Origin: Sulfurospirillum sp. 1612
GTDB taxonomy: Bacteria; Campylobacterota; Campylobacteria; Campylobacterales; Sulfurospirillaceae
NCBI RefSeq assembly: GCF_036556685.1
Contig: NZ_CP140614.1
Coordinates: 1,798,001-1,862,000 of the forward strand
Length of the DNA stretch: 64,000 nucleotides
Direction: 5' to 3'
The position numbers were made by a program, and so were the translations under genes. Of this stretch, positions 26,632 to 35,047 are shown in pieces; within the stretch, counting starts at the first letter, position 1; every line of letters begins with the position of its first letter. The notes beneath the pieces are model-generated. The model ran no database searches. It worked only from the letters and a program-made list of their open reading frames with translations, and had not been told where the DNA came from.

Positions 26632-27825
26632 ATGGATGCAACTATATTAAATACACTCAGAGATCCTGCGGGTGTCCCTTTTTATCCCGTAGTATTTCAA
26701 GCACTTTATATCTTGACATGGGCGCTTCATATCGCTTTTGTATTGCTGGCTATGGGCTCCATGGGACTCTCTTTGTTTGGAAGAGTGAAACAAAAAACAG
26801 ATACTAATTGGAAAATTTTGACACCCCACTTGATACAAACGGGGAAATTAAGCGTCTCCATACTGATAGTCTTAGGGGTCGCTCCGCTTTTATTTACGCA
26901 AGTGATTTATGATCCAAACTGGTACGTCACCAACGCACTCTCTGGGGTTTGGGTTTTTTCATTTATCTATATCATGATAGTCGCTTATGCAATGTATTAT
27001 TGGTATTATTATGCTAATAAAAAAGACTCAAGCAAAAGCACACTAATTGGTAGCGTATCCTTTCTACTCTTCTTATGTGCGGGGGTCTTGATGCATGTTT
27101 TTTCAGTAGAGGCAATACAACCGGACAAATGGATGCAATGGTATGCGCCACAAGGGAGGGTTGATACCTCAGGATTGAGTTTTCATCTAGATTTTATTCG
27201 CCTTGCTTTTATGGTGTCATTGTCTCTGCCAGTGGTTGGGATTTTCTTGAAAAATTACAGCAATTTCTTGAGCACTAGAGCAGACTTTAGCGCGACATAT
27301 ATTGATTTTTGTAATAAACTCGGCACCAAATTGTCAAGTATCGGCTTAGTCATTAGTGCGGTTTTATTTGTCTTGTGGATGTTGCAAATCAACTTGTTAT
27401 TCTCACCATTGTCACTTGCTATCATCATCTCGGTATTGCTACTTCTTTTTATGGTGATGCGGGTCAAAAAAAGTTACTATACGACAGGATTCTTAGTCAT
27501 TGTCGCTCTTTTGATTTCAGGTATGCGTGAATTTATAAAATACACCATTATGGTCAATCATGGCTATGATATTTACAATTATCCTATGAATATCGACTGG
27601 CCTTCTGTCATCATGTTTTTATTGACTTTTGTATTCCTTGGATTTACAGGGGTTGGTTTTATCACAACTATGGCATGGAAAGTAGGCAAAACTCAGGGTA
27701 TCTTTGATGCGAGTAAGGATGTCGTCGTGACAAAACTGGCCAATGCCACCCTCATAATCGTATCGGTTTGGTGTGTGATTTATTTTGGATGGGGAATGTT
27801 TGCGCTCTTTAAAAATACACTATAA
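26632..27825 (+). CDS. Second membrane subunit of the bd-like oxidase (CydA-like paralogue)
   Basis: 397 aa with about nine membrane segments and no haem c motif. It starts 9 nt after subunit I. H33 in LTWALHIAFVLLAMGSMG and the segment SFHLDFIRLAFM parallel the first and middle histidine segments of subunit I (for example PHMFLRIGFM), suggesting both subunits derive from one CydA-like ancestor. It does not look like CydB. Inner membrane; it probably forms a heterodimer with subunit I. Haem content cannot be assigned from sequence alone. Confidence 0.62.
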   Translation: MDATILNTLRDPAGVPFYPVVFQALYILTWALHIAFVLLAMGSMGLSLFGRVKQKTDTNWKILTPHLIQTGKLSVSILIVLGVAPLLFTQVIYDPNWYVTNALSGVWVFSFIYIMIVAYAMYYWYYYANKKDSSKSTLIGSVSFLLFLCAGVLMHVFSVEAIQPDKWMQWYAPQGRVDTSGLSFHLDFIRLAFMVSLSLPVVGIFLKNYSNFLSTRADFSATYIDFCNKLGTKLSSIGLVISAVLFVLWMLQINLLFSPLSLAIIISVLLLLFMVMRVKKSYYTTGFLVIVALLISGMREFIKYTIMVNHGYDIYNYPMNIDWPSVIMFLLTFVFLGFTGVGFITTMAWKVGKTQGIFDASKDVVVTKLANATLIIVSVWCVIYFGWGMFALFKNTL

Positions 27826-27838
27826 CAAGCTATAAAAA

Positions 27839-27861
27839 AGGCCGGGAAAAGCGCCCGGCCT
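27839..27861 (-). terminator. Intrinsic terminator for the thioredoxin-like gene
   Basis: 8-bp GC-rich stem AGGCCGGG/CCCGGCCT with a 7-nt loop, followed on the minus strand by six Ts (27834-27839 complement). It lies 7 nt past the stop of the minus-strand gene and 14 nt past the end of the convergent oxidase operon, so it may also block plus-strand transcription, although no T run follows on that side. Confidence 0.8.
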
Positions 27862-27867
27862 AGCCAT

Positions 27868-28875
27868 TTAGTTGGCGAGATTAATAGTCGCCCCTTCTTT
27901 GAGAAGTTGTGCTTTTCGCATTTGTGAATATTCATGATACGTCTTGTATTTTTTATAATACTCACCACTCACATATCGCAATCTTTCTTTGAAATGGAAA
28001 CTATACAAAAGAGCATCAATCGTCAATCGAAGTTTCTTTTGATTGTACAACAAAATGGTCGGTCTGTAATTGAGATTCATCTTCAAAGCCATCTCTTTTG
28101 GCGTCGTTTTGTGCCCAGATACATCGATAATCGGTTTATTTGATGAGGCATCAAGTCGCACAATGGTGTATTTTTTCAATTGTTTTGCCACATCTTTATT
28201 TTTAAACGTCACATTGTGCAGATAATCACATTGTGTACAACTGCCATCTTCAAGAATGACAGCCAATGGTGTCGAGACTTTGGAGAGGTCTGTGATATTT
28301 GAAAAGAGTTTGTTAGGTTTTAATTTATAAAGATTTTTATTTTTGACTTTGTTCAAAAAGACATCTAGTTTCATCTTTTTATAATATTTACCATTGACGT
28401 ATTTGAGGATATTCAGAAAATTTTCAGGAGAACGGTACCCATCAACTCGGGCGACAATATTTTTATTTCCATCCAAGAATAGCATCGTCGGAGTAAAATA
28501 GACTTTCATCTTCTTGGCAAAGGCTTTCTCACTCATCGTCGTATCATCATCCCATGTCACATCGCGATCTCCTGTGATGCGAATCTGTACGACATCAAAA
28601 TGTGCTTTGATGAAATCACTCGTTTTATTTTTTGGAAAAAAACTATCATGAAGCATTTTCGCACAATAAGGGCAGCCATCCAAATCCAAAAATAACATCA
28701 AATGCTTGTTGTTTTCAGCCGCTTCTTGCGCATCATCACTAATATCAAGAAAACTCAGTTTGAACCAACTTGGCATATCATGTGCGGCCCCACCTACTAC
28801 TTTGCCCGTAGCTGCATTTAAAAAAGTAACCGAAAGCAACAGGGTTGCAAACGTCATCAAAATCTTTTTAATCAT
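27868..28875 (-). CDS. Exported protein with two thioredoxin-like folds
   Basis: 335 aa from ATG 28875, chosen for AAGGAG 6 nt upstream. It has a cleavable-looking signal (MIKKILMTFATLLLSVTFLNA). The first thioredoxin-like domain (about 45-155) has LDLDGCPYCAKML and the cis-Pro segment YFTPTMLF. The second (about 180-300) has DGSCTQCDYLH and NYRPTILLY. The SoxW/DsbD-gamma type of fold suggests periplasmic disulfide or cytochrome c maturation chemistry. It is convergent with the oxidase that carries a c-type haem, which makes a role in haem c thiol reduction possible but unproven. Confidence 0.75.
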   Translation of the reverse strand: MIKKILMTFATLLLSVTFLNAATGKVVGGAAHDMPSWFKLSFLDISDDAQEAAENNKHLMLFLDLDGCPYCAKMLHDSFFPKNKTSDFIKAHFDVVQIRITGDRDVTWDDDTTMSEKAFAKKMKVYFTPTMLFLDGNKNIVARVDGYRSPENFLNILKYVNGKYYKKMKLDVFLNKVKNKNLYKLKPNKLFSNITDLSKVSTPLAVILEDGSCTQCDYLHNVTFKNKDVAKQLKKYTIVRLDASSNKPIIDVSGHKTTPKEMALKMNLNYRPTILLYNQKKLRLTIDALLYSFHFKERLRYVSGEYYKKYKTYHEYSQMRKAQLLKEGATINLAN

Positions 28876-28953
28876 AAATCTCTCCTTAAAAGATAACATT
28901 ATTATTACATTATATTATCTCAAATTTGCTTATGCTCGCCTTTTGAAACGATA

Positions 28954-30615
28954 TCAGTTGTTTTTATTAGCTTCTGCTAATTTATCTGAGATCTGTCTTA
29001 GCATCGGTGGATAGTCATGTTTATCAAAAAATACCTCTACCATTTTAGCACCATCTTTTTTGATGGCATCCAATTGTTCAAAAAACTCTTTGAATGTTTT
29101 GACACTAATAGTCTCCTTGATACCCAACGATTTTGCAAAATCCAAATAATGCCACACTGCGATGTCATTGTAGGATTGATTGGGCCCATGGATGGCGCGT
29201 TCTATCGTATAGCCATCATTATTGATTAAAAAGATTGTAATATCAAGTTGGTATCGGGTGATGAGACTGATCTCTTGTGCGGTCAACTGAAATGAACCAT
29301 CTCCAATAAAGAGCAACACACGGCGATGTGGGGATGCGATGGCTGAGCCAATAGCCGCAGGCAAGGTATAACCGATTGATGCCCAGAGTATTTGTGAGAC
29401 AAAATCAATCCCCGCGGGCAAGTTTTCTTGTACCAAACCAAACAGTGACGAACCTGCCTCTGCGACGACGATATCGCCCTCTTTGATGATATGATGACGC
29501 ACCAATGGCCAAAAATCTTTGTGATTGAGTTTTGTCCCTTTTGGATCCTCATTTAAAGGCGGTTTGGTACTCAAAAGATCCGCCGTCACCCAAGGCTCTT
29601 TTTTCTCTGAAAGTTGGGCGATGAGATAGTCCAACAACATCATCACGCTGACACCAGAATATATCTTTTTGCCGATTTTTATCGTATCCGGACGGATAGT
29701 CATCACGCGCGACAAATCGATACCATCTTCGCTAAATCCCCCCGTATTAAGATCGGTATCGACCGTACCGATGGAGATGATACAATCTGATTCTTGCATC
29801 ACTTTTTCGATACCTGGCGTGCTATAATCCCCCGCATAAATACCGATATAATTGGGCTGTGCGACATTGGTCTCATTGATGATGGATTTGCCCATCAGTG
29901 TTGTTGTAAATTTTGATTGTGTTTTTTTCAACAATGTCGTCATCTGTTCACGCCACCCAAATCTCGCGATATTGACCCCTAACAAAAACATCGGTTTTTT
30001 GGCCTGATTGTATCGCTCGATGATAAGATCACCCACTGCTTCGACTCGGTACGTATCATGATTTTGATAATTAAATGAAATGTCATCAAGCGTTTCTGAG
30101 ATATCCATATCCACAAGATTGGTCGGTATGCCCAAATAACAAGGTTTTTTGGTGCGTAACATATCTAATACCACCCGTTGAATCTCCGTGAGATAATTCT
30201 CAGCTGTCAAAATCGTAGCGGCTCCTGTAATCGAATTAAATGACTCTAAAAAGCTATTTTTCTTATAATTGGCCAAGGTATGATGCACAGGAATATCATG
30301 ATCTAAAATCACACTATTGGGATAGCCGACAATATGAAGAATCGGGATATTGTGAGCATAACTACCAGCAATACCATTGGCCGCACTCAACTCTCCTACA
30401 CCATGAGTCGTAACCAAAACACCGATACCATTTTCTCTCGCATACCCATCTGCGGCATAAGACGCATTGAGTTCGTTGCAATTACCAATCCACTGAACCT
30501 CATCATTTTCTACTACATAATCCAAAAATCTCAGATTATAATCTCCCGGTACGCCAAAAATATGCTTGACGCCTAATTGTTTTACGACTTCGACTACCAA
30601 ATCTCCTAATGTCAT
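28954..30615 (-). CDS. Thiamine-pyrophosphate 2-oxoacid decarboxylase (pyruvate/indolepyruvate decarboxylase family)
   Basis: 553 aa from ATG 30615 with AAGGAG 7 nt upstream. Catalytic E48 in NCNELNASYAADGYAR, the HH pair (H111-H112 in PVHHTLAN) that marks 2-oxoacid decarboxylases, and the TPP-Mg motif GDGSFQL to NNDGYTIE are all present. It would convert pyruvate, indolepyruvate or a related acid to the aldehyde plus CO2. It is the last gene after lpd (17 nt gap) in the lipoylation/glycine cleavage run. Substrate not determinable from sequence; a pyruvate oxidase or acetolactate synthase is excluded by the HH pair. Confidence 0.82.
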   Translation of the reverse strand: MTLGDLVVEVVKQLGVKHIFGVPGDYNLRFLDYVVENDEVQWIGNCNELNASYAADGYARENGIGVLVTTHGVGELSAANGIAGSYAHNIPILHIVGYPNSVILDHDIPVHHTLANYKKNSFLESFNSITGAATILTAENYLTEIQRVVLDMLRTKKPCYLGIPTNLVDMDISETLDDISFNYQNHDTYRVEAVGDLIIERYNQAKKPMFLLGVNIARFGWREQMTTLLKKTQSKFTTTLMGKSIINETNVAQPNYIGIYAGDYSTPGIEKVMQESDCIISIGTVDTDLNTGGFSEDGIDLSRVMTIRPDTIKIGKKIYSGVSVMMLLDYLIAQLSEKKEPWVTADLLSTKPPLNEDPKGTKLNHKDFWPLVRHHIIKEGDIVVAEAGSSLFGLVQENLPAGIDFVSQILWASIGYTLPAAIGSAIASPHRRVLLFIGDGSFQLTAQEISLITRYQLDITIFLINNDGYTIERAIHGPNQSYNDIAVWHYLDFAKSLGIKETISVKTFKEFFEQLDAIKKDGAKMVEVFFDKHDYPPMLRQISDKLAEANKNN

Positions 30616-30632
30616 TGATTGACTCCTTTTAT

Positions 30633-31982
30633 TTATTGTAACATGCTCCAAAGTGATTCTGAAAGTGTCGGATGGGCAAACACCATATCTTTCAAATCCT
30701 CTTTGGTTGCTTTTTTATTGATAGCGACAAGCACTTCATGAATCAGCTCAGTCGCATCATGACCGACAATCGACCCGCCTAAAATCAAACCATTTTCTTT
30801 GTCACACAAGAGTTTGATAAAGCCACTATCATCTCCATTAATCTTGGCTTTGGCACTGGATTTAAAAAACGATTTGATGACATCAAATTCTATATTTTCT
30901 TCCTTTAGCTCTCGTTCATGCCATCCCACGCTGGCCACTTGAGGCTGACAAAATGTCACAAATGGAATCACCGATGAGGGAGTTTTTTGACGTTCATGAC
31001 ACAAATTGTGTGCGACGACTTTAGCCTCGTCATAAGCAACATGTGCCAAAGCAGGAGTCGGGACCACATCCCCGAGCGCATAGATGTTTGGGTTACTTGT
31101 TTGCAAGTATTCATCCACATGGACAAAGCCGCGTTCGGTTGTGACTTTTGCCTTTTCGAGTTGCAAGTCTGCAATATTTGGTATCCTGCCGATAGAGACC
31201 AACACCAGTGCTGCCTCTTCGGTAACATCACCTCGAGACGTTTTCAAAGTCAAGGCAACACTATTCTCTTTTTTTTCATAGGCTGTAACATTAGTACTCA
31301 GTGAGATTTTGATACCCTTTCGCTCCAACTCACGCTTGAGTGCGGAGGCGACATCGGCATCTTCTGCGGGGACGAGATGGGAGGTAAATTCTACAATATG
31401 AACCCGACTCCCAAGGGCATGGAAAAAGGTCGCAAATTCACAACCAATCGCGCCCCCTCCGACGATGACAATTGATTTGGGTATGGTCTCTAAGCCAAAC
31501 ACATCATCACTGCAAAGAATCTGTTGGTGGTCGATTTTTAAAAGCGGATGTTTTCGGTACGTAGACCCTGTTGCAATCGCGAAGGAATCCGCTTCGATGA
31601 TTTGATTATTGACCTGTACTGCATCCTCATTGACAAAGGATGCCGTCCCAAAAATCATATCGATACTCGTCTTTTTTACACTTGCCATCGCGCCGGTACG
31701 CAGTTGATTTAACAGCATCTCTTTTTGAGCTAAAAGTGTCGGCATCTCAAATGAGACCGACGCGACGTTAAGGCCACAACGCTCCAAATAAGCCTTTTTA
31801 TCCAAAAAGCTCACACTCTCTAAAAAAAGTTTGGTTGGGATACACCCCTCATTGAGACATGTGCCTCCGATATGGTTTGCATCTTTTTCGATTAAACAAA
31901 CCCGTTTTCCCTCTTTTTCCAAGTGCATCGCCGTGCTTTTACCGCCCGGTCCTGCACCGATTACAACGACATCATACTGCAT
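30633..31982 (-). CDS. lpdA: Dihydrolipoyl dehydrogenase (glycine cleavage L-protein)
   Basis: 449 aa from ATG 31982 (AAGGG upstream), overlapping the end of lipA by 11 nt. FAD-binding VVVIGAGPGGKSTA, redox disulfide GGTCLNEGCIPTK (C42, C47), NAD site IVIVGGGAIGCEFA and C-terminal HAHPTLSE-type segment (AHPTLSESL) with the catalytic His. It re-oxidises the dihydrolipoyl arm of GcvH. No 2-oxoacid dehydrogenase E1/E2 genes are nearby, so the glycine cleavage system is its evident partner. Confidence 0.93.
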   Translation of the reverse strand: MQYDVVVIGAGPGGKSTAMHLEKEGKRVCLIEKDANHIGGTCLNEGCIPTKLFLESVSFLDKKAYLERCGLNVASVSFEMPTLLAQKEMLLNQLRTGAMASVKKTSIDMIFGTASFVNEDAVQVNNQIIEADSFAIATGSTYRKHPLLKIDHQQILCSDDVFGLETIPKSIVIVGGGAIGCEFATFFHALGSRVHIVEFTSHLVPAEDADVASALKRELERKGIKISLSTNVTAYEKKENSVALTLKTSRGDVTEEAALVLVSIGRIPNIADLQLEKAKVTTERGFVHVDEYLQTSNPNIYALGDVVPTPALAHVAYDEAKVVAHNLCHERQKTPSSVIPFVTFCQPQVASVGWHERELKEENIEFDVIKSFFKSSAKAKINGDDSGFIKLLCDKENGLILGGSIVGHDATELIHEVLVAINKKATKEDLKDMVFAHPTLSESLWSMLQ

Positions 31983-32832
31983 CTTTTTTCCCTTCAAAAT
32001 ATTCATGTGCCATATAAGAACTCCTCGTATATGGCGAACTTTTTACAAATTCAAATCCCATCTCTTGTGCCATTTTTCCATATTCTTCAAATTTTTCTGG
32101 TCGTATATACTCTTTGACGCGCACATGTCCTTTGCTAGGAGCGAGATATTGCCCCATCGTCAAAAGCGTACAATCCACAGCAAGCAAATCACGCCAAACC
32201 GCTTTTAGCTCCTCTTCTCTCTCACCCAGACCTAACATCAAAGCACTTTTGGTTTTTATCTTTGGATTGAGATCTTTAAGCGTTTTTAAAACTTCCAAAG
32301 AACGCCCATAATGCGCCCCTCTTCTCACCGCATAGAGTCTCGGAACGGTTTCCATATTATGACCTATAATCTCAGCGCCGCAGTGTGCAACGACCTCAAG
32401 TGCCTTTGTATTGTTTTTTAAATCCGGTATCAAAAGCTCAACTGTAATCGTCGCATCTATGGCTTTGATTGCCGCGACACAACGCCTAAATATCTCAGCG
32501 CCACCATCACTCAAATCATCTCGTGTTACGCTTGTAATCACCACATGTCGTAGCCCCAAAGCTCTCACCGCTTCGGCCACTTTTTGCGGTTCTTCCCAGT
32601 CAAGCTCGTGTGGCTTGCCTTTGTTGACATTGCAAAAAGTGCATGTTCTTGTGCAGGTATCACCCAAAATCATAAAAGTCGCATTTTTTTTAGAAAAACA
32701 CTCCGAGATATTAGGACACATGGCCTCTTGACATACGGTATGAATTCCGATGCTTTTTAGTTTCTGTTCTACTTCTTTTTTTTGGGAGAAAAATAGTTTT
32801 TTATGAAGCCACTCGGGTTTTCTTTCGGTCAC
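31972..32832 (-). CDS. lipA: Lipoyl synthase
   Basis: 286 aa. It has two cysteine triads: C34-x4-C39-x5-C45 (CQEAMCPNISEC) for the auxiliary cluster and C60-x3-C64-x2-C67 (CTRTCTFC) for the radical SAM cluster. It inserts two sulfurs into the octanoyl chain on GcvH. The start is GTG at 32832 with AAAGGA 6 nt upstream; an ATG 5 nt earlier is out of frame and hits a stop. Overlaps lpdA. Separated from the lipM/lplA-like gene by 119 nt in which I see no gene. Confidence 0.94.
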   Translation of the reverse strand: MTERKPEWLHKKLFFSQKKEVEQKLKSIGIHTVCQEAMCPNISECFSKKNATFMILGDTCTRTCTFCNVNKGKPHELDWEEPQKVAEAVRALGLRHVVITSVTRDDLSDGGAEIFRRCVAAIKAIDATITVELLIPDLKNNTKALEVVAHCGAEIIGHNMETVPRLYAVRRGAHYGRSLEVLKTLKDLNPKIKTKSALMLGLGEREEELKAVWRDLLAVDCTLLTMGQYLAPSKGHVRVKEYIRPEKFEEYGKMAQEMGFEFVKSSPYTRSSYMAHEYFEGKKDAV

Positions 32833-32951
32833 GTCATATCCTTTATTAGACCTTTATTCTATAAAGATTGTAGCACGTTTTCTTTTAGAATTGCTTTATC
32901 AAATGTTCATATTCTAACCACCCTATAATCAGGATAGCACCTTGTGTTTTA

Positions 32952-33608
32952 TCAGCTTTTGCTTCGTATATCATAGGTATCACAAAAACTTTTTTTTAAT
33001 AACGCTTTGGTCTTTTTTATATCAAGTGAAATACCAAAAGCCTCCAATGAATATCCTGCCTGTGCTCTTGGGTCATTTTGTATTGGAATTGAGCCGTGTT
33101 GAAGTATGACATCTTTGGTTCTCTTTTGCGCATTGCCCCCTATCTTTTTCCCCTCAATGATAATATCATAAGGCTCAAAACCTTCTTGACAAAAAGAGCT
33201 ATGAGAGAGTGAATCGGGTAAAATATCTTTTGCCCAATGGGGATGTAAACCCAAATTTTTATAAAAATTTAGGAGAAATTCACAGATATATTCATAGCTT
33301 TGTTTGACGCTTCTTTTTCCCAGCATGGCTATGGGCATCACAACAGTATAAGAGACATCAAATCCATGCAATAACAATCCCCCGCCGGTGATTCTTTGCG
33401 CCCACTTCTTGCCATATATATGCCAATCTTTTATCTCTTCTATCTTTTGAAATCTACCGATACTAAAACAGTTTGGCTCCCACGAATAGAGCCTAAAGAC
33501 GGGCAAATTAGCACCGGTAAGCAACGATGCATCGATTGACATATTTTCCTGGGCGCTTAGGCTGGGCGAATCGATAAATCTCCACTCTGTATTCAACGCT
33601 CTTGCCAT
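32952..33608 (-). CDS. Lipoate-protein ligase/octanoyltransferase family protein, LipM-like
   Basis: 218 aa of the BPL/LplA/LipB superfamily. AQRITGGGLLLHG forms the acyl-binding loop and EGKKIGGNAQKR carries the conserved Lys (K155). C140 in HSSFCQEGFEPYDI aligns by eye with the acyl-thioester Cys of LipM octanoyltransferases, and VILQHGSIP is also LipM-like. It lacks the C-terminal domain of LplA ligases. With lipA next door it more likely transfers octanoate from ACP to GcvH than salvages free lipoate. It overlaps gcvPB by 16 nt. Confidence 0.75.
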   Translation of the reverse strand: MARALNTEWRFIDSPSLSAQENMSIDASLLTGANLPVFRLYSWEPNCFSIGRFQKIEEIKDWHIYGKKWAQRITGGGLLLHGFDVSYTVVMPIAMLGKRSVKQSYEYICEFLLNFYKNLGLHPHWAKDILPDSLSHSSFCQEGFEPYDIIIEGKKIGGNAQKRTKDVILQHGSIPIQNDPRAQAGYSLEAFGISLDIKKTKALLKKSFCDTYDIRSKS

Positions 33609-35047
33609 CTGATATTGAGACTCCTTGCCGCTTTGGTCTCATCGGCTCTACAAATCGGCAAAGTTTTAGGATAGTCCTCAAAAGCTTTGGGATTCGTTTT
33701 GGCCAATGCAATCGCCTCGATGATAGTATCGCAAAATTCATCAATCGTATCGATATTTTCACTCTCTGTTGGTTCTATCATGATAGCTTCTTTGACAATC
33801 AGCGGGAAATAAATCGTCGGAGCATGAAAACCAAAATCAAGCAGATATTTGGCAATATCTAGTGCTCTTACATGATACTCTTTGGCAAGAGTGGCCGCAC
33901 TAAGGACGCATTCATGCATACAAAAAGTATCAAAAGGAGCATCCAGATGCTCTTTGAGACGTGCCAGGATATAGTTGGCATTGAGTACTGCTTTTTTGCT
34001 GACATTAATCATCCCCTCTTTTCCTAAAGTCTGCATATAAACCAAAGCGCGAAGAAGCACCATAAAGTTACCAAAAAAAGGCGCAACCTTACCGATACTC
34101 ACAGGGCTTTGAGGCAAGAGACAATAGCCTTTTTCTTTCTCATAGCCGACGCGAAGATCGGGTAAGAATGCTATCAATTCTTTTTTGACACCCACCGGCC
34201 CCGCACCCGGTCCACCGCCACCATGAGGGGTGGCAAACGTTTTATGCAAATTGAGATGTACCACATCAAAGCCGATATCTCCGGGTCTAATGAAACCTAA
34301 AATCGCATTGAGATTCGCACCATCATAATACATCAGAGCATCATGAGCATGGGCAATATCACAAATTTCTTTGATTTTAGGATTAAAGAGTCCCAGCGTA
34401 TTGGGCACGGTCATCATGACAGCAGCCACTTCATCACTCATCACCGCTTTAAAGGCATCAATATCCATATCACCGTTTGCTCCAGATTTCACGGTGATGA
34501 CTTCATAATCCACCATCGCCGCACTGGCTGGATTGGTACCATGGGAGGAGTCTGGTACAATGACGTAGCGTTTTTTATTGCCTTTTTTCTTGTGGTAAGC
34601 TCCAATGATCATGATACCACTCATCTCACCATGAGCACCTGCCTCAGGCGTCAAGGTAAAGGCATCCATTCCCGTGATTTCAACCAAATCATCTTCGAGA
34701 ATTTTGAGCATTTCAAGCGCACCTTGCATGGCATCAGTATCCTCATTCGTGATGTGATGGGGATGAAGATTGGCAAACCCATCCAATCCTGCGGCGCGTT
34801 CTTGTACTTTGGGATTGTACTTCATCGTACAACTACCTAGCGGATAAAAATTGGCATCGATAGAAAAATTTTTCTTTGATAGATTGGTAAAGTGTCGTAC
34901 GACGTCAAATTCACTCAACTGCGGCAAACCAAGATCACTATGCCTGAGTAGGGAATCATCCAAAGCCTTGGCATGTTTGATTTCAGATTTTGGTAATTTT
35001 ACCCCACATCGTCCGATATGAGATTTTTCAAATACGGTCGCACTCAT
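33593..35047 (-). CDS. gcvPB: Glycine dehydrogenase (decarboxylating) subunit 2
   Basis: 484 aa, the C-terminal half of P-protein as a separate subunit. PLP lysine K269 in LNLHKTFATPHGGGGPGAGP, with YPLGSCTMKYNP and TLTPEAGAHGEMSG as further signatures. With GcvPA it decarboxylates glycine and loads the aminomethyl group on GcvH lipoate. It overlaps gcvPA by 4 nt (ATGA), giving equimolar synthesis. Confidence 0.94.
   Translation of the reverse strand: MSATVFEKSHIGRCGVKLPKSEIKHAKALDDSLLRHSDLGLPQLSEFDVVRHFTNLSKKNFSIDANFYPLGSCTMKYNPKVQERAAGLDGFANLHPHHITNEDTDAMQGALEMLKILEDDLVEITGMDAFTLTPEAGAHGEMSGIMIIGAYHKKKGNKKRYVIVPDSSHGTNPASAAMVDYEVITVKSGANGDMDIDAFKAVMSDEVAAVMMTVPNTLGLFNPKIKEICDIAHAHDALMYYDGANLNAILGFIRPGDIGFDVVHLNLHKTFATPHGGGGPGAGPVGVKKELIAFLPDLRVGYEKEKGYCLLPQSPVSIGKVAPFFGNFMVLLRALVYMQTLGKEGMINVSKKAVLNANYILARLKEHLDAPFDTFCMHECVLSAATLAKEYHVRALDIAKYLLDFGFHAPTIYFPLIVKEAIMIEPTESENIDTIDEFCDTIIEAIALAKTNPKAFEDYPKTLPICRADETKAARSLNIRWQER

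Noticed and set aside
30616-30651. Earlier ATG for the 2-oxoacid decarboxylase
   Set aside because: The in-frame ATG at 30651 lies inside the end of lpdA and has no ribosome site; the ATG at 30615 has AAGGAG at proper distance.
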